The notes under the pieces: model-generated
Told to the model about the DNA's origin: nothing
What the model saw: the letters and a program-made list of their open reading frames with translations, nothing else
Database searches by the model: none
Part shown: positions 16,582 through 25,033 of the stretch, one piece after another
Layout: each line of letters starts with the position of its first letter
How positions within the stretch are numbered: the stretch's first letter is position 1
NCBI RefSeq assembly: GCF_003363155.1
Contig: NZ_QRBE01000003.1
Location: 124,001 to 188,000 of the forward strand
Direction: 5' to 3'
Origin: Dyella monticola
GTDB taxonomy: Bacteria; Pseudomonadota; Gammaproteobacteria; Xanthomonadales; Rhodanobacteraceae
Length of the DNA stretch: 64,000 nt
Position numbers and translations under genes: made by a program

Positions 16582-17505
16582 ATGAGTAGGCAGGCGATTG
16601 CATTGATTGGCGTACCCACTGACATTGGTGCTGGGCACCGCGGGGCGTCGATGGGGCCGGAGGCCCTACGCGTGGCGCAGCTCGTGGAGAAACTGCGCCG
16701 GCGCGGGCTGGAGGTGATCGACCGCGGCAATCTGCACGGCCCGATGAACCCCTGGGAGCCGCCGGAAGACGGCTATCGCCACCTGCCCGAAGTGATCGCC
16801 TGGAATCTGGCCGTGCACGTGGCCATCCACCAGGAGCTGCAGAGCGGGCGTCTGCCCGTCATGCTGGGCGGCGACCACAGCCTTGCCATTGGCTCGATCA
16901 GCGCGGTGGCGCGCCACTGTCGCGAGCAGGGCCGCAAGCTGCGCGTGCTGTGGCTGGATGCCCATGCCGATTTCAACACCTCACAGGTCACGCCATCGGG
17001 CAACATCCACGGCATGCCGGTGGCCTGCCTGTGCGGCAACGGTCCCCGCGAACTGGTGGAAATCGGCGAACGCGTACCGGCGGTGACGCCTGATGTGTTC
17101 CGCCAGATCGGCATCCGCTCCGTCGACGAAGGCGAAAAACGCCTGGTGCGGCAGGCAAAGATGGATATCTACGACATGCGGCATATCGACGAAGTGGGCA
17201 TGAAGCGCACGATGGAAGAAGCACTCGACGACGTGGATGAAAACACCCATCTGCACGTGAGTTTCGACGTGGATTTCCTCGACCCGTCCATCGCGCCTGG
17301 CGTGGGCACCACCGTGCGCGGCGGTCCGACCTACCGCGAGGCGCAGTTGTGCATGGAAATGATTGCCGATACCGGTCGCCTGGGCTCGCTGGACATCGTG
17401 GAGTTGAATCCGGCCTACGACAAACGCAACCGCACGGCGCGGCTGGCGGTGGAACTGGTCGAGTCCTTGTTCGGCAAATCCACCTTGATGCGCGAGCCGG
17501 ACTGA
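16582..17505 (+). CDS. rocF: Arginase
   Basis: 307-residue Mn-dependent arginase that splits arginine into ornithine and urea. The metal-binding motifs are all present: LGGDHSLAIGS, WLDAHADFNTS, SFDVDFLDPSIAPGVGTTVR and DIVELNPAYD. The N-terminal IALIGVPTDIGAGHRGASMG is typical of true arginases rather than agmatinases. The ATG at 16582 was chosen because it starts this segment and has AAGAGA upstream; the 31 codons before it look non-coding. It sits 83 bp before trpS on the same strand. Confidence 0.92.
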   Translation: MSRQAIALIGVPTDIGAGHRGASMGPEALRVAQLVEKLRRRGLEVIDRGNLHGPMNPWEPPEDGYRHLPEVIAWNLAVHVAIHQELQSGRLPVMLGGDHSLAIGSISAVARHCREQGRKLRVLWLDAHADFNTSQVTPSGNIHGMPVACLCGNGPRELVEIGERVPAVTPDVFRQIGIRSVDEGEKRLVRQAKMDIYDMRHIDEVGMKRTMEEALDDVDENTHLHVSFDVDFLDPSIAPGVGTTVRGGPTYREAQLCMEMIADTGRLGSLDIVELNPAYDKRNRTARLAVELVESLFGKSTLMREPD

Positions 17506-17588
17506 GCCCGTACACTGCCGCTTCCGTTGCGCACGGATTGCGCGACCGACCGTTATTGACCCGTCACCGATTCAGCCCACTACGCCGC

Positions 17589-18962
17589 ATGCAAACTCGC
17601 GTCCTCACAGGTATCACCACCACTGGCACTCCGCACCTGGGCAATTACGTGGGTGCGATCCGGCCGGCCATTGCCGCCAGCCGACGTGCGGAGGTGGATG
17701 CGTTCTTCTTCATGGCCGACTATCACGCGCTCATCAAGAGCGATGATCCGGCGCGCATCGAACGTTCGCGTCTGGAAATTGCGGCAACGTGGTTGGCCGC
17801 CGGGCTCGATCCGAACAAGGTCACGTTCTATCAGCAATCCGATATCCCGGAAATTCCGGAGCTGACGTGGTTTCTCACCTGTGTCACGGCAAAAGGGTTG
17901 CTCAATCGCGCGCACGCCTATAAGGCCGCAGTGGACAAGAACGTCGAAACAGCCGAGGACGCGGATGCGGGCATTACCGCCGGCCTTTACATGTATCCGG
18001 TACTGATGGCCGCTGACATTCTTGCCTTCGATGCGCAGCAAGTGCCAGTGGGACGCGACCAGATTCAGCACATCGAAATGGCGCGCGATATCGCGCAGCG
18101 TTTCAATCACATCTATGGCCGTGAATTCTTCGTGTTGCCTGAAGTGGTGATTGAAGAGCAGGTTGCCACGCTGCCGGGATTGGACGGCCGCAAGATGTCC
18201 AAGAGCTACGACAACACCATTGCGCTCTTCGCTGGCGGCGCCCGGCAATTGCGTGAAACCATCATGCGCATCGTTACCGATTCGCGGATGCCCGGCGAGC
18301 CGAAGGATGCGGACAGCTCTTCGTTGTTTACGATTTTCCGTGCCTTTGCCAGCGAAGCGGAAAGCGCGGCGTTTCGCCGTGCGCTGGAAGAAGGCATCGG
18401 TTGGGGCGATGCCAAGCAGGTGTTGTACGAACGCCTCGAAGCCGATATCGCGCCCATGCGCGAACACTATGAAAATTTGATCGCCCGTCCTGGCGACATC
18501 GAGGACATCCTGCAGGAAGGCGCCCGCAAAGCACGCGCCATCGCGGCGCCGAAAGTCGCGCAGCTGCGCGATGCGATCGGCTTGCGCGCGATGTCGTCCA
18601 CGCACACGAGGTCGGGTGTGTCGAAAGCGGCATCGAAAACGGCCAAGCCGCCGCGCCTGGCCAGCTTCCGCGATGCGGACGGCAGCTTCCGTTTTCGCCT
18701 GTTGTCGCCGGAAGGCGATGAGCTGTTGCTATCCAAAGCCTTCAACGATCCCAAGCAGGCCGGCTTGGTGCAAAAGCGGTTGAAGACGCTGGGCGGTACG
18801 GCCGCGACAGTGCTTACGGTGCCGCGCTCGTGCGTGCTCGAACTGGATGGCGAAGTGGTGGCTACCGGCCCGGACTATGCCGATGACGCCACGCGCGATG
18901 CGGCCGTCGTTGATCTGCGTGCTGCCTTGGATTTGCTGGCCGCGCAGGAAAAAGGCGAATAA
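17589..18962 (+). CDS. trpS: Tryptophanyl-tRNA synthetase with C-terminal extension
   Basis: 457 residues. The class I catalytic core (about 1-335) has GTPHLGNYVGAI (HIGH-like), GLYMYPVLMAADILAF for tryptophan and AMP sites, and GRKMSKSYDNTI (KMSKS). It charges tRNA-Trp. Typical bacterial TrpS has about 330-350 residues. Here an Ala/Lys linker (about 338-355) leads into an extra domain of about 100 residues (ASFRDADGSFRFRLLSPEGD ... KAFNDPKQAGLVQKRLKTLG) that resembles the DUF1508/YegP fold. Similar extensions are known in xanthomonads. The role of the tail is unknown; RNA binding is a guess. Confidence 0.93.
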   Translation: MQTRVLTGITTTGTPHLGNYVGAIRPAIAASRRAEVDAFFFMADYHALIKSDDPARIERSRLEIAATWLAAGLDPNKVTFYQQSDIPEIPELTWFLTCVTAKGLLNRAHAYKAAVDKNVETAEDADAGITAGLYMYPVLMAADILAFDAQQVPVGRDQIQHIEMARDIAQRFNHIYGREFFVLPEVVIEEQVATLPGLDGRKMSKSYDNTIALFAGGARQLRETIMRIVTDSRMPGEPKDADSSSLFTIFRAFASEAESAAFRRALEEGIGWGDAKQVLYERLEADIAPMREHYENLIARPGDIEDILQEGARKARAIAAPKVAQLRDAIGLRAMSSTHTRSGVSKAASKTAKPPRLASFRDADGSFRFRLLSPEGDELLLSKAFNDPKQAGLVQKRLKTLGGTAATVLTVPRSCVLELDGEVVATGPDYADDATRDAAVVDLRAALDLLAAQEKGE

Positions 18963-19126
18963 TGCGAAGCATAGATTGACCAGCTTCGCTGTTGTGAAGC
19001 GCCTCGGCCTCCCCCGGGATGACGGTGAGGCGGAGATGAGGCGAGGCACAGCGGGTGCAATGGAGACACACGCACGCTCACCTCGCCACCTAAGCGTCTC
19101 AATCAAAAACCGCCCTGACGTTCGCC

Positions 19127-19163
19127 GCCGGGCCGGATGCCCTGCGACACCATCCGGCCCGGC
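19127..19163 (-). terminator. Strong hairpin downstream of the BON gene
   Basis: GCCGGGCCGGATG (19127-19139) and CATCCGGCCCGGC (19151-19163) are perfect 13-bp arms around an 11-base loop, starting 17 bp beyond the stop of the minus-strand BON gene. On that strand the T-run (GGTTTTTG) comes only about 15 bases later, so this is a terminator or mRNA-stabilising hairpin rather than a textbook terminator. The flanking 18963-19126 holds no gene. Confidence 0.5.
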
Positions 19164-19179
19164 CTGCTCGGGTCAACAG

Positions 19180-19641
19180 TTACGTGCCGCTGGATCCGCC
19201 GCTCGAGGACGGCGTAGAGCTGCTCGAACTGTTTACCGTCAAGCCTGATGCGTCGACACTCTTGACGCCCTTCACACCCTTGGCGAGATGGATGGCGTGC
19301 TTCTTTTCAGTCTGAGACGTGGCCGTACCGGTCAAGGTCACGACACCATCGGTGGTGCTCACTGTAATGTCATGAGCTTTCACGCCCTTGGCGGCCGCGA
19401 ATTTGGACTTCACCTTGGTGGTGATCCACGAATCATCGACCTTGCCAGGCATGTCCTGATTGCTGTTGCTGGTGGATTGCATGCTGCTCGGTTGCTGCTG
19501 CATGGTCGACGGTTGCTGCTGTTGTTGCGGCATGGACGAAGGCGATGTGCTCTGTGCCATCAGAGAGAATGGCACGGTGGCAAAGGCCATCATTACTCCA
19601 GCGGCGATTAGGGATTTGCGCAGATAAGACACGTTACGCAT
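19180..19641 (-). CDS. Periplasmic BON-domain protein
   Basis: 153 residues. The ATG at 19641 has AAGGAG seven bases upstream. A signal peptide (MRNVSYLRKSLIAAGVMMAF, ATVPFSLMAQ) leads to a Gln/Ser/Met-rich linker and one BON domain at about 65-135 (DDSWITTKVKSKFAAAKGVK ... DGVVTLTGTATSQTEKKHAI). A Ser-rich tail ends the protein. BON proteins such as OsmY are periplasmic and bind membranes or lipids, often under osmotic or envelope stress. The gene is monocistronic. Confidence 0.85.
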   Translation of the reverse strand: MRNVSYLRKSLIAAGVMMAFATVPFSLMAQSTSPSSMPQQQQQPSTMQQQPSSMQSTSNSNQDMPGKVDDSWITTKVKSKFAAAKGVKAHDITVSTTDGVVTLTGTATSQTEKKHAIHLAKGVKGVKSVDASGLTVNSSSSSTPSSSGGSSGT

Positions 19642-19820
19642 TGGCAATCTCCTTGAGCATGTGGGCTGCTGCGCAGGTTATGTGGGCGCAGTTAGGCGCA
19701 TCGCTATTGATTCGCCCATACATGGCAACAGGAAGCGCGTGAACGCTACGTTGCAAACCATCAAGAAGTGTTGCGTTCATTCAGCGACGTGGTGATGCCG
19801 CCAAGGTAGTGTTTCGTGTT

Positions 19821-19852
19821 CGTTCCGTCCGACCGTCTGGCGGGGCGGAACG
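19821..19852 (-). terminator. Weak hairpin after the PiT gene
   Basis: CGTTCCG (19821-19827) pairs with CGGAACG (19846-19852), and partial pairing of the adjoining CC/GG bases extends the stem. It begins 28 bp after the stop of the minus-strand transporter gene. No T-run follows, so the terminator role is tentative. The rest of 19642-19879 shows no gene. Confidence 0.3.
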
Positions 19853-19879
19853 AGCGGGAAATACCCCTCGGAAAGTCGT

Positions 19880-21463
19880 TCAGAAGAGATGTTTGAACAC
19901 GATGAACAAACCCCCGGCAAGCAGCATCGAAGCGGGCAGCGTAAGTACCCAGGCCATCAGCAAGTTGCGCACGGTGGCCCATTGCAGGCCTGAACCGTTC
20001 GCCGCCATCGTGCCAGCCACACCGGAGGTGAGCACATGGGTTGTGCTCACCGGCAGGTGATACATGTCCGCGGCTTGAATCAGGGTCATCGCCACCAGTT
20101 CGGCGGATGCGCCCTGTGCATAGGTGAGGTGTTCCTTGCCAATACGTTCACCCACGGTCACCACGATGCGCTTCCATCCCACCATCGTGCCCAGCCCAAG
20201 CGCCAGTGCGACGGCTACCTTCACCCACGGCGGGATAAATTGCGTCGCCTGGGTGCCCAGGCCACGCCAGCTGGTAAGGGTGGCGGTTTCTTCGCTGCTC
20301 AGGCCAGGTTGCGCAAGCACGAGGGGAATGGCGGTATTGGCCAGATAGATGTCGTTGCGCACGTTGCCCATCTGCTCCTGCGGTACCGAGCGCAGCGAGG
20401 GACGATTGCCCACCTGCTGGTCGATATCGGCGATCAACGCCGACAGCGCAGGCACCGTGTCAGGCAGCAATTTGCGCTGCTGCAGCGCCGTGGTGACGAT
20501 GTCGCGAGGGTTGCCGTTCACGGCTGCGCCATGATCGATCGTGCTCAACACGTGTTGCGCTTCGACCGACACCTGGTGGAAGGTTTTCACCTGGCCGCCA
20601 GATACCGCGCCGTTCAAGGCGTAGGCGGTGGGCACCGTACCGATCAGGATCAGCATGATCAAGCCCATGCCTTTCTGGCCGTCGTTGGAGCCGTGACTGA
20701 AACTCACGCCCGTGCACGTCAGCACCAGCAATGCGCGGATTGGCCACGGCGGCGGCTTGTTGCCTTCCGGCGCGCGATACAGCGCGGGAATCTTCACTAC
20801 CGACTTGAGCAGAAACATCAGCAGGCCGGCAAGGATGAAGCCGGCAATCGGCGAGAAAACCAGGCCGCGCAGCACGCCGATGGCGGCATTCCAATCCACG
20901 CCGCTGGTGCCGGTTTTCAACGCGGTCAGCTGATTGGCGAGACCGACGCCGATGATCGACCCGATCAAGGTGTGTGAGGAGGAGTTGGGCAAACCGAAAT
21001 ACCACGTGCCCAGGTTCCATATGATCGCAGCGACCAGCAGCGCGAAAACCATCGCAAAACCCGCTCCGCTGCCGACCTGCAAGATCAGTTCCACCGGCAG
21101 CAGCGAGACCACGGTAAAGGCCACCGCACCGGACGACGTCAACACGCCGAGAAAATTGAACAGGCCCGACCAGATCACTGCCAGATTGGCCGGCATCGAA
21201 TGCGTGTAAATCACCGTCGCCACGGCGTTGGCGGTGTCGTGAAAACCGTTCACGAATTCAAAGCCCAATGCGATCAGCAGCGCCACGCCCAACAGAATGA
21301 AAGGCGCGGTCGAGTGCGCTCGCACAATGGAAAGGTCATCGATCAGGTGGGTACCGGCATAGGCCGCCCCTACCAGCAATATCAGCCCGAAAAGTATGCC
21401 GAACAGGCGTCCGGAGCCTTGGGTGGATGCGGTGCTACTGGCAACAGCGGCTTCCGTCTGCAT
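19880..21463 (-). CDS. pit: PiT-family inorganic phosphate transporter
   Basis: 527-residue inner-membrane Pi (metal-phosphate)/H+ symporter. Both duplicated PiT signatures are present: GFEFVNGFHDTANAVATVIY near the N-terminus and SFSHGSNDGQKGMGLIMLIL in the second half. GLPNSSSHTLIGSIIGVGLA and LPVSTTHVLTSGVAGTMAAN are the paired inner repeats. A soluble insert of about 130 residues (ISQ-type, about 310-420) separates the last helices. The ATG at 21463 has GAGGG upstream; an in-frame GTG at 21487 is less likely. No Pho box was seen. Confidence 0.92.
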   Translation of the reverse strand: MQTEAAVASSTASTQGSGRLFGILFGLILLVGAAYAGTHLIDDLSIVRAHSTAPFILLGVALLIALGFEFVNGFHDTANAVATVIYTHSMPANLAVIWSGLFNFLGVLTSSGAVAFTVVSLLPVELILQVGSGAGFAMVFALLVAAIIWNLGTWYFGLPNSSSHTLIGSIIGVGLANQLTALKTGTSGVDWNAAIGVLRGLVFSPIAGFILAGLLMFLLKSVVKIPALYRAPEGNKPPPWPIRALLVLTCTGVSFSHGSNDGQKGMGLIMLILIGTVPTAYALNGAVSGGQVKTFHQVSVEAQHVLSTIDHGAAVNGNPRDIVTTALQQRKLLPDTVPALSALIADIDQQVGNRPSLRSVPQEQMGNVRNDIYLANTAIPLVLAQPGLSSEETATLTSWRGLGTQATQFIPPWVKVAVALALGLGTMVGWKRIVVTVGERIGKEHLTYAQGASAELVAMTLIQAADMYHLPVSTTHVLTSGVAGTMAANGSGLQWATVRNLLMAWVLTLPASMLLAGGLFIVFKHLF

Positions 21464-21597
21464 GGGCGTGCCCTCGGTGATCGGCACTACGCACGCTAAG
21501 CGCTATGCGCGACAAATACGTGACAGCCGCGCTTTTCAGCTTTTCGTCGGGTTCGCCCGCTGGTGGCAGGCCCGAATTGAGCCCAAAAAAAGCCCAC

Positions 21598-21631
21598 AAA
21601 AAAGCGATCGCCGTGTGCAGCGGCGATCGCT
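21598..21631 (-). terminator. Intrinsic terminator of the Spy/CpxP-like gene
   Basis: On the minus strand a perfect 11-bp stem (21631-21621 with 21613-21603; AGCGATCGCCG) and a 7-base loop run directly into TTTTTTGTGGGC. It lies 57 bp after the gene's stop. Textbook rho-independent structure. Confidence 0.8.
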
Positions 21632-21688
21632 CGAGGTGCCGGTTAGAACGTCCGCTAAGATGCGACTAACCGATCTTCTTGTTGTGAT

Positions 21689-22189
21689 TTACTGCGCCGA
21701 GCTGTTGATCGAGGGCTGCGGGTGCGAGGCTTTGAACTCTTGCCATTCCTGCCGGCGGGCCTGGGCTGCGGCCTTGTTGCTGGTGTACTGCGTCTGCTGA
21801 GCGCTTGTCAGCACGCTGTTGTAGATCTGTGCCGTGACGGCGGCACGCGCGACGATCCGGGCCTGGGTGAAGCTGGCTTCAGCCTGGGCCAGGCTGGCGG
21901 CGGCGGCCTGATAGCCGGACGAGTTGGGCGACAGCGCTTCGAACGCCTGGCGCGCCTGGTGCACAGCCTGACCCTGCGACTTCAGCGAAGCAAAGCTCTG
22001 CTGCACGATCGACTTGATCTGGGACTTCTGGGCATCGGTGAGATTGAGGCCGCGGAACGCCATCGCGCCTTCAGCGCGGGCGCCATGGTGCGGGCCGCCG
22101 AAGCCGGGGCCGCCGGGGCCGGCGAAGGCCAGCGTGGTGCAGCCGAGGGCGGCGGCGAGGATGAAGGACAGGGTTGTGGACTTGCGCAT
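21689..22189 (-). CDS. Spy/CpxP-family periplasmic protein
   Basis: 166 residues: signal peptide (MRKSTTLSFILAAALGCTTL, AFA), then a Gly/His-rich stretch and an all-helical body with two LTxxQ motifs (LNLTDAQKSQIKSIVQQSF and VLTSAQQTQY), the signature of Spy/CpxP chaperone-like proteins. An AGGAG ribosome site precedes the ATG. It is divergent from a CpxRA-type pair, with a perfect CpxR box in between. This matches the E. coli cpxP/cpxRA layout, where CpxP restrains CpxA. CpxP is the more likely functional equivalent; Spy is the alternative. Confidence 0.85.
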   Translation of the reverse strand: MRKSTTLSFILAAALGCTTLAFAGPGGPGFGGPHHGARAEGAMAFRGLNLTDAQKSQIKSIVQQSFASLKSQGQAVHQARQAFEALSPNSSGYQAAAASLAQAEASFTQARIVARAAVTAQIYNSVLTSAQQTQYTSNKAAAQARRQEWQEFKASHPQPSINSSAQ

Positions 22190-22264
22190 ATCAAGCTCCT
22201 GCTTGGGTTAAGTGGGTTGCGGATTATTTGAAATCAGGAGCGCGTTTAAGATCTTTGCCGTGGT

Positions 22265-22279
22265 GTAAAGAAGGGTAAA
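22265..22279 (+). promoter_or_regulatory. CpxR box (GTAAA-N5-GTAAA)
   Basis: GTAAA at 22265-22269 and again at 22275-22279 with five bases between, a perfect match to the E. coli CpxR consensus. It lies in the 171-bp gap between the divergent Spy/CpxP-like gene (start 22189) and cpxR (start 22361), about 76 bp from the first and 82 bp from the second, so CpxR-P could control both. Confidence 0.75.
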
Positions 22280-22360
22280 GCCTGCCGCTTGCGAGCGATA
22301 AGTCGCTTCACACGGCTGTCATGCGATAGTACTCCCCACATTATTTCGTACTTTCTTTGC

Positions 22361-23056
22361 ATGTCCCGAATACTGATTGGCGATGACGATCGCGAGCTGT
22401 GCGCGTTGCTTGCTGAGTACCTGCGCCGTGAAGGTCTGCAGGTCGACGTAGTACACGACGGCGAAGCGGTGATGGCGCGTTTGCGCGATGCGACGCTGCG
22501 CCCGGATCTGTTGATCCTCGATGTGATGATGCCGGGCCGTAACGGTCTGGATACCTTGCGCGATTTGCGCGCGCAGTATCGCTTGCCGGTGATCATGCTG
22601 TCCGGACGCGGCGAACCGGTCGATCGCGTCGTAGGGCTGGAGCTTGGCGCGGATGATTATCTGTCCAAGCCGTGCCTGCCGCGCGAATTGCTGGCGCGCG
22701 TGCGTGCGCAGTTACGTCGCCATACGGTGGAAAGCGTGGGCATGCTCACTGCGGGCGTGTTGCGTTTGTTGCCGGGCGAGCGGCGCGCATACGCGGGCGA
22801 TCAGGAACTCAACCTCACCGGCGCCGAATTCGCCTTGTTGTTGATACTCGTGCAGCGTGCCGGCGAAGTGATCGACAAGACCTCGCTCACGCGCGTGGCG
22901 CTGGGTCGTGAATTGGAACGGTACGACCGCAGCATCGACGTGCATGTCAGTCGTCTTCGCCACAAGCTTGCAGAAGCGTCCGCGCAATCGCCGCGCATCG
23001 ATTCCGTTCGCGGAGCCGGATACGTATTGATACCCCCCAGCGGTGCATCGGCGTGA
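22361..23056 (+). CDS. cpxR: CpxR-like OmpR-family response regulator
   Basis: 231 residues from the ATG at 22361 (MSRILIGDDDRELCALLAEY). The receiver has acidic residues DDD, phospho-acceptor D54 (LLILDVMMPGRNGLD), S81 region (VIMLSGRGE) and K103 region (YLSKPC). The winged helix ends SIDVHVSRLRHKLAE and SVRGAGYVLIP. It overlaps the kinase start by 4 bp (GTGA). Assignment to CpxR rests on sequence, the Spy/CpxP-like neighbour and the CpxR box; an RstA-type regulator is the alternative. Confidence 0.85.
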   Translation: MSRILIGDDDRELCALLAEYLRREGLQVDVVHDGEAVMARLRDATLRPDLLILDVMMPGRNGLDTLRDLRAQYRLPVIMLSGRGEPVDRVVGLELGADDYLSKPCLPRELLARVRAQLRRHTVESVGMLTAGVLRLLPGERRAYAGDQELNLTGAEFALLLILVQRAGEVIDKTSLTRVALGRELERYDRSIDVHVSRLRHKLAEASAQSPRIDSVRGAGYVLIPPSGASA

Positions 23057-24435
23057 GCACGTTCAGAAGTCCATTCCGCAGTCCGTTGTTCTGGCGACTG
23101 CTCATTTCCGTGTGCATCGCGAATCTGTTGGTATTGATGTTGGGCGGCTTGCTCACGCGCAGTTTTATCGCCTATTCGATGCAGCAGGATTTCGATTGGG
23201 CCGCGATGGCGCAGGCTGCCAATGATGCCTATGAAACCGGTGGCGCAAGCGGTTTGGATACATGGGTCAGGCAAGAGCGCGGGGACGGTGTGGACGCCAC
23301 GCTGTTCGAGAATGGGGAGCCGTTGCGCGATATTCGCCTGCCGCCTTCCATTCGCCATTTGCTGCCCGACTGGCTTTCATCCGGTCAGAACATCGCATTG
23401 CATCCTTATCCGGGCTTATATATCGCCGTGCAGAATGTTACGGGCAGTGACGGCCATGCGCGTCAACTGGTGGCGGTAAGCAGTTCACGCACGCGCATTC
23501 CGCCACGCACGCGGGGAAACATTTTGATCGGCGTGCAGCTTGCGCTGTCGTTGCTGATGATCGGTGCCATCGGCTGGTGGGTGGCGCGCAGTGTCGCGCG
23601 ACCGGTCGAGGTCATGCGTACCGCAACGCGAAAAATGGCATCCGGTGAATTCACCACGCGTGTCGAAAAGCGCTGGAGCAGCAAGCACGATGAACTCGGA
23701 CAACTCGCGCGCGATTTCAACGGCATGGCCGAGCGCATCCAGATCCTCGTGGCGCATGATCGTGGCGTGCTGCAAGACCTGTCCCACGAATTGCGCTCGC
23801 CCTTGGCGCGCCTGCACCTGATTCTGGACCTCGCCCAGCACAGCAGCGATCCGCAGGACGCCGCCGCGCACTTTCAACGCGCCGAGCAGGAAATCGCCCG
23901 CATGGACCGCATGACCGCCGAAATGCTGGCGTTGTCGCGACTGGAAGGTGGCTTGCCGGGCATGGAGCGCGAATCGGTCGATCTGCTGGCGCTCGTTGCT
24001 GATCGCGTAGCGGCGGCGCGCATCGACGCTCAGGCGCGCAACATCGGTTTGCAGCTGGCCGACGAAGGGCCGGTCACGGTGGATGGCAGCAGCATTCTGC
24101 TTGAGCGTGCGCTGGACAATGTGATTTCCAACGCCATCAAATTCAGTCCGCCCGATGGCGTGGTGCAGATCCACGTGAGCAAGGCGCAGCAGCAGGTGCA
24201 AGTACGCGTTCGCGATCACGGGCCGGGCGTCCCCGAGGAAGAACGGCACTTGCTATTCAGGCCGTTCTTTCGCGGCACCAACGCCGCTCAGGCCGGCGGG
24301 CACGGCTTGGGGCTGGCGATCGTCCAACGCGTGATGCAGGTGCATGGCGGTGATGTGGATGCGCAAAATGGCGCGGACGATGGCTTGGAGGTCACGCTAC
24401 GCCTGCCACTACATGTCGCGCCGGAAAGTGCCTGA
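23053..24435 (+). CDS. cpxA: CpxA-like sensor histidine kinase
   Basis: 460 residues from a GTG that overlaps the regulator stop. Two membrane helices (about 13-33 and 156-178) flank a periplasmic sensor of about 120 residues. A HAMP domain follows, then the H-box with H245 (VLQDLSHELRSPLARLHLIL), the N-box (ALDNVISNAIKFSPPDG), and G-boxes (VRDHGPGVPEEER, GGHGLGLAIVQRVM). The conserved HELRSPLARL core is typical of CpxA. Predicted to sense envelope stress and phosphorylate the upstream regulator. No damage seen. Confidence 0.85.
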   Translation: MSTFRSPFRSPLFWRLLISVCIANLLVLMLGGLLTRSFIAYSMQQDFDWAAMAQAANDAYETGGASGLDTWVRQERGDGVDATLFENGEPLRDIRLPPSIRHLLPDWLSSGQNIALHPYPGLYIAVQNVTGSDGHARQLVAVSSSRTRIPPRTRGNILIGVQLALSLLMIGAIGWWVARSVARPVEVMRTATRKMASGEFTTRVEKRWSSKHDELGQLARDFNGMAERIQILVAHDRGVLQDLSHELRSPLARLHLILDLAQHSSDPQDAAAHFQRAEQEIARMDRMTAEMLALSRLEGGLPGMERESVDLLALVADRVAAARIDAQARNIGLQLADEGPVTVDGSSILLERALDNVISNAIKFSPPDGVVQIHVSKAQQQVQVRVRDHGPGVPEEERHLLFRPFFRGTNAAQAGGHGLGLAIVQRVMQVHGGDVDAQNGADDGLEVTLRLPLHVAPESA

Positions 24436-24445
24436 TCGCGCGCAC

Positions 24446-24829
24446 TCAAGCCCATTGATTCAAATGCGGCCCGAACGCCTCGCGCTGCTTTTTCACGATG
24501 CAGAAACGATGGCCGCTAGGTGCTTCCATCACCCACCAGCGGCCTTTTACGAAGGCGATACGCTTGGCGCCGAGCTTTTCGAGCCGCGTGGCTTCCGCGT
24601 CCTGATCATCGGTTTCGATATCCAGATGCACGCGGCTGGGGTGATCCACCTTCTGCAGTAGCACGAGCGGTTCGTCATCGGACGTTTCCAGCTCGGCATA
24701 GCTGCCGTCGCCCTCCACGTCGACATCCGCAATCGGCTTGCCGAGCGCGGCACTCCAGAAAGCAGTGGCTTCACGTAGGTCGTCGCATTGGCAATCCAGC
24801 ACCAGCGTGCTGAGTCGGCTGTGATGCAT
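24446..24829 (-). CDS. VOC-superfamily (glyoxalase-like) protein
   Basis: 127 residues from the ATG at 24829 (AAGGAA ribosome site). Beta-alpha-beta-beta-beta modules are visible: STLVLDCQCDDLREATAFWS, DEPLVLLQKVDHPSRVHLDI ETDD region, and RWWVMEAPSGHRFCIVKKQ. It resembles the glyoxalase-like domain family (Glyoxalase_6) found in small enzymes of unknown substrate. Possible metal ligands include H in SRVHLDIET and E in WVMEAPSG. The substrate is unknown. It converges on cpxA, with only 10 bp between the stops. Confidence 0.8.
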   Translation of the reverse strand: MHHSRLSTLVLDCQCDDLREATAFWSAALGKPIADVDVEGDGSYAELETSDDEPLVLLQKVDHPSRVHLDIETDDQDAEATRLEKLGAKRIAFVKGRWWVMEAPSGHRFCIVKKQREAFGPHLNQWA

Positions 24830-24985
24830 GGTGGGTTCCTTGAGTTTTTGGTGGCCAGTGTGCCGGCCGCGTTGTGAAGAACGCGGTCTGCTGCATCGCA
24901 GCGGGGGAAAGGCGGTCGTTCCTTTGTTTTCCGGACATGCCGCACCGGAGCGAGTGCCTCTGCCATCGTGCTGCGTTGAAGCCAT

Positions 24986-25019
24986 AAAAAAAAGCGCCCC
25001 GTGCGGGGCGCTTTTTTTT
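24986..25019. terminator. Bidirectional intrinsic terminator
   Basis: AAAGCGCCCC (24991-25000) pairs with GGGGCGCTTT (25005-25014) around GTGC, with A-runs on the left and T-runs on the right. It lies 15 bp beyond the stop of the minus-strand E2 gene, which it most likely terminates. Confidence 0.85.
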
Positions 25020-25033
25020 CCGCGGTGTCGCGA

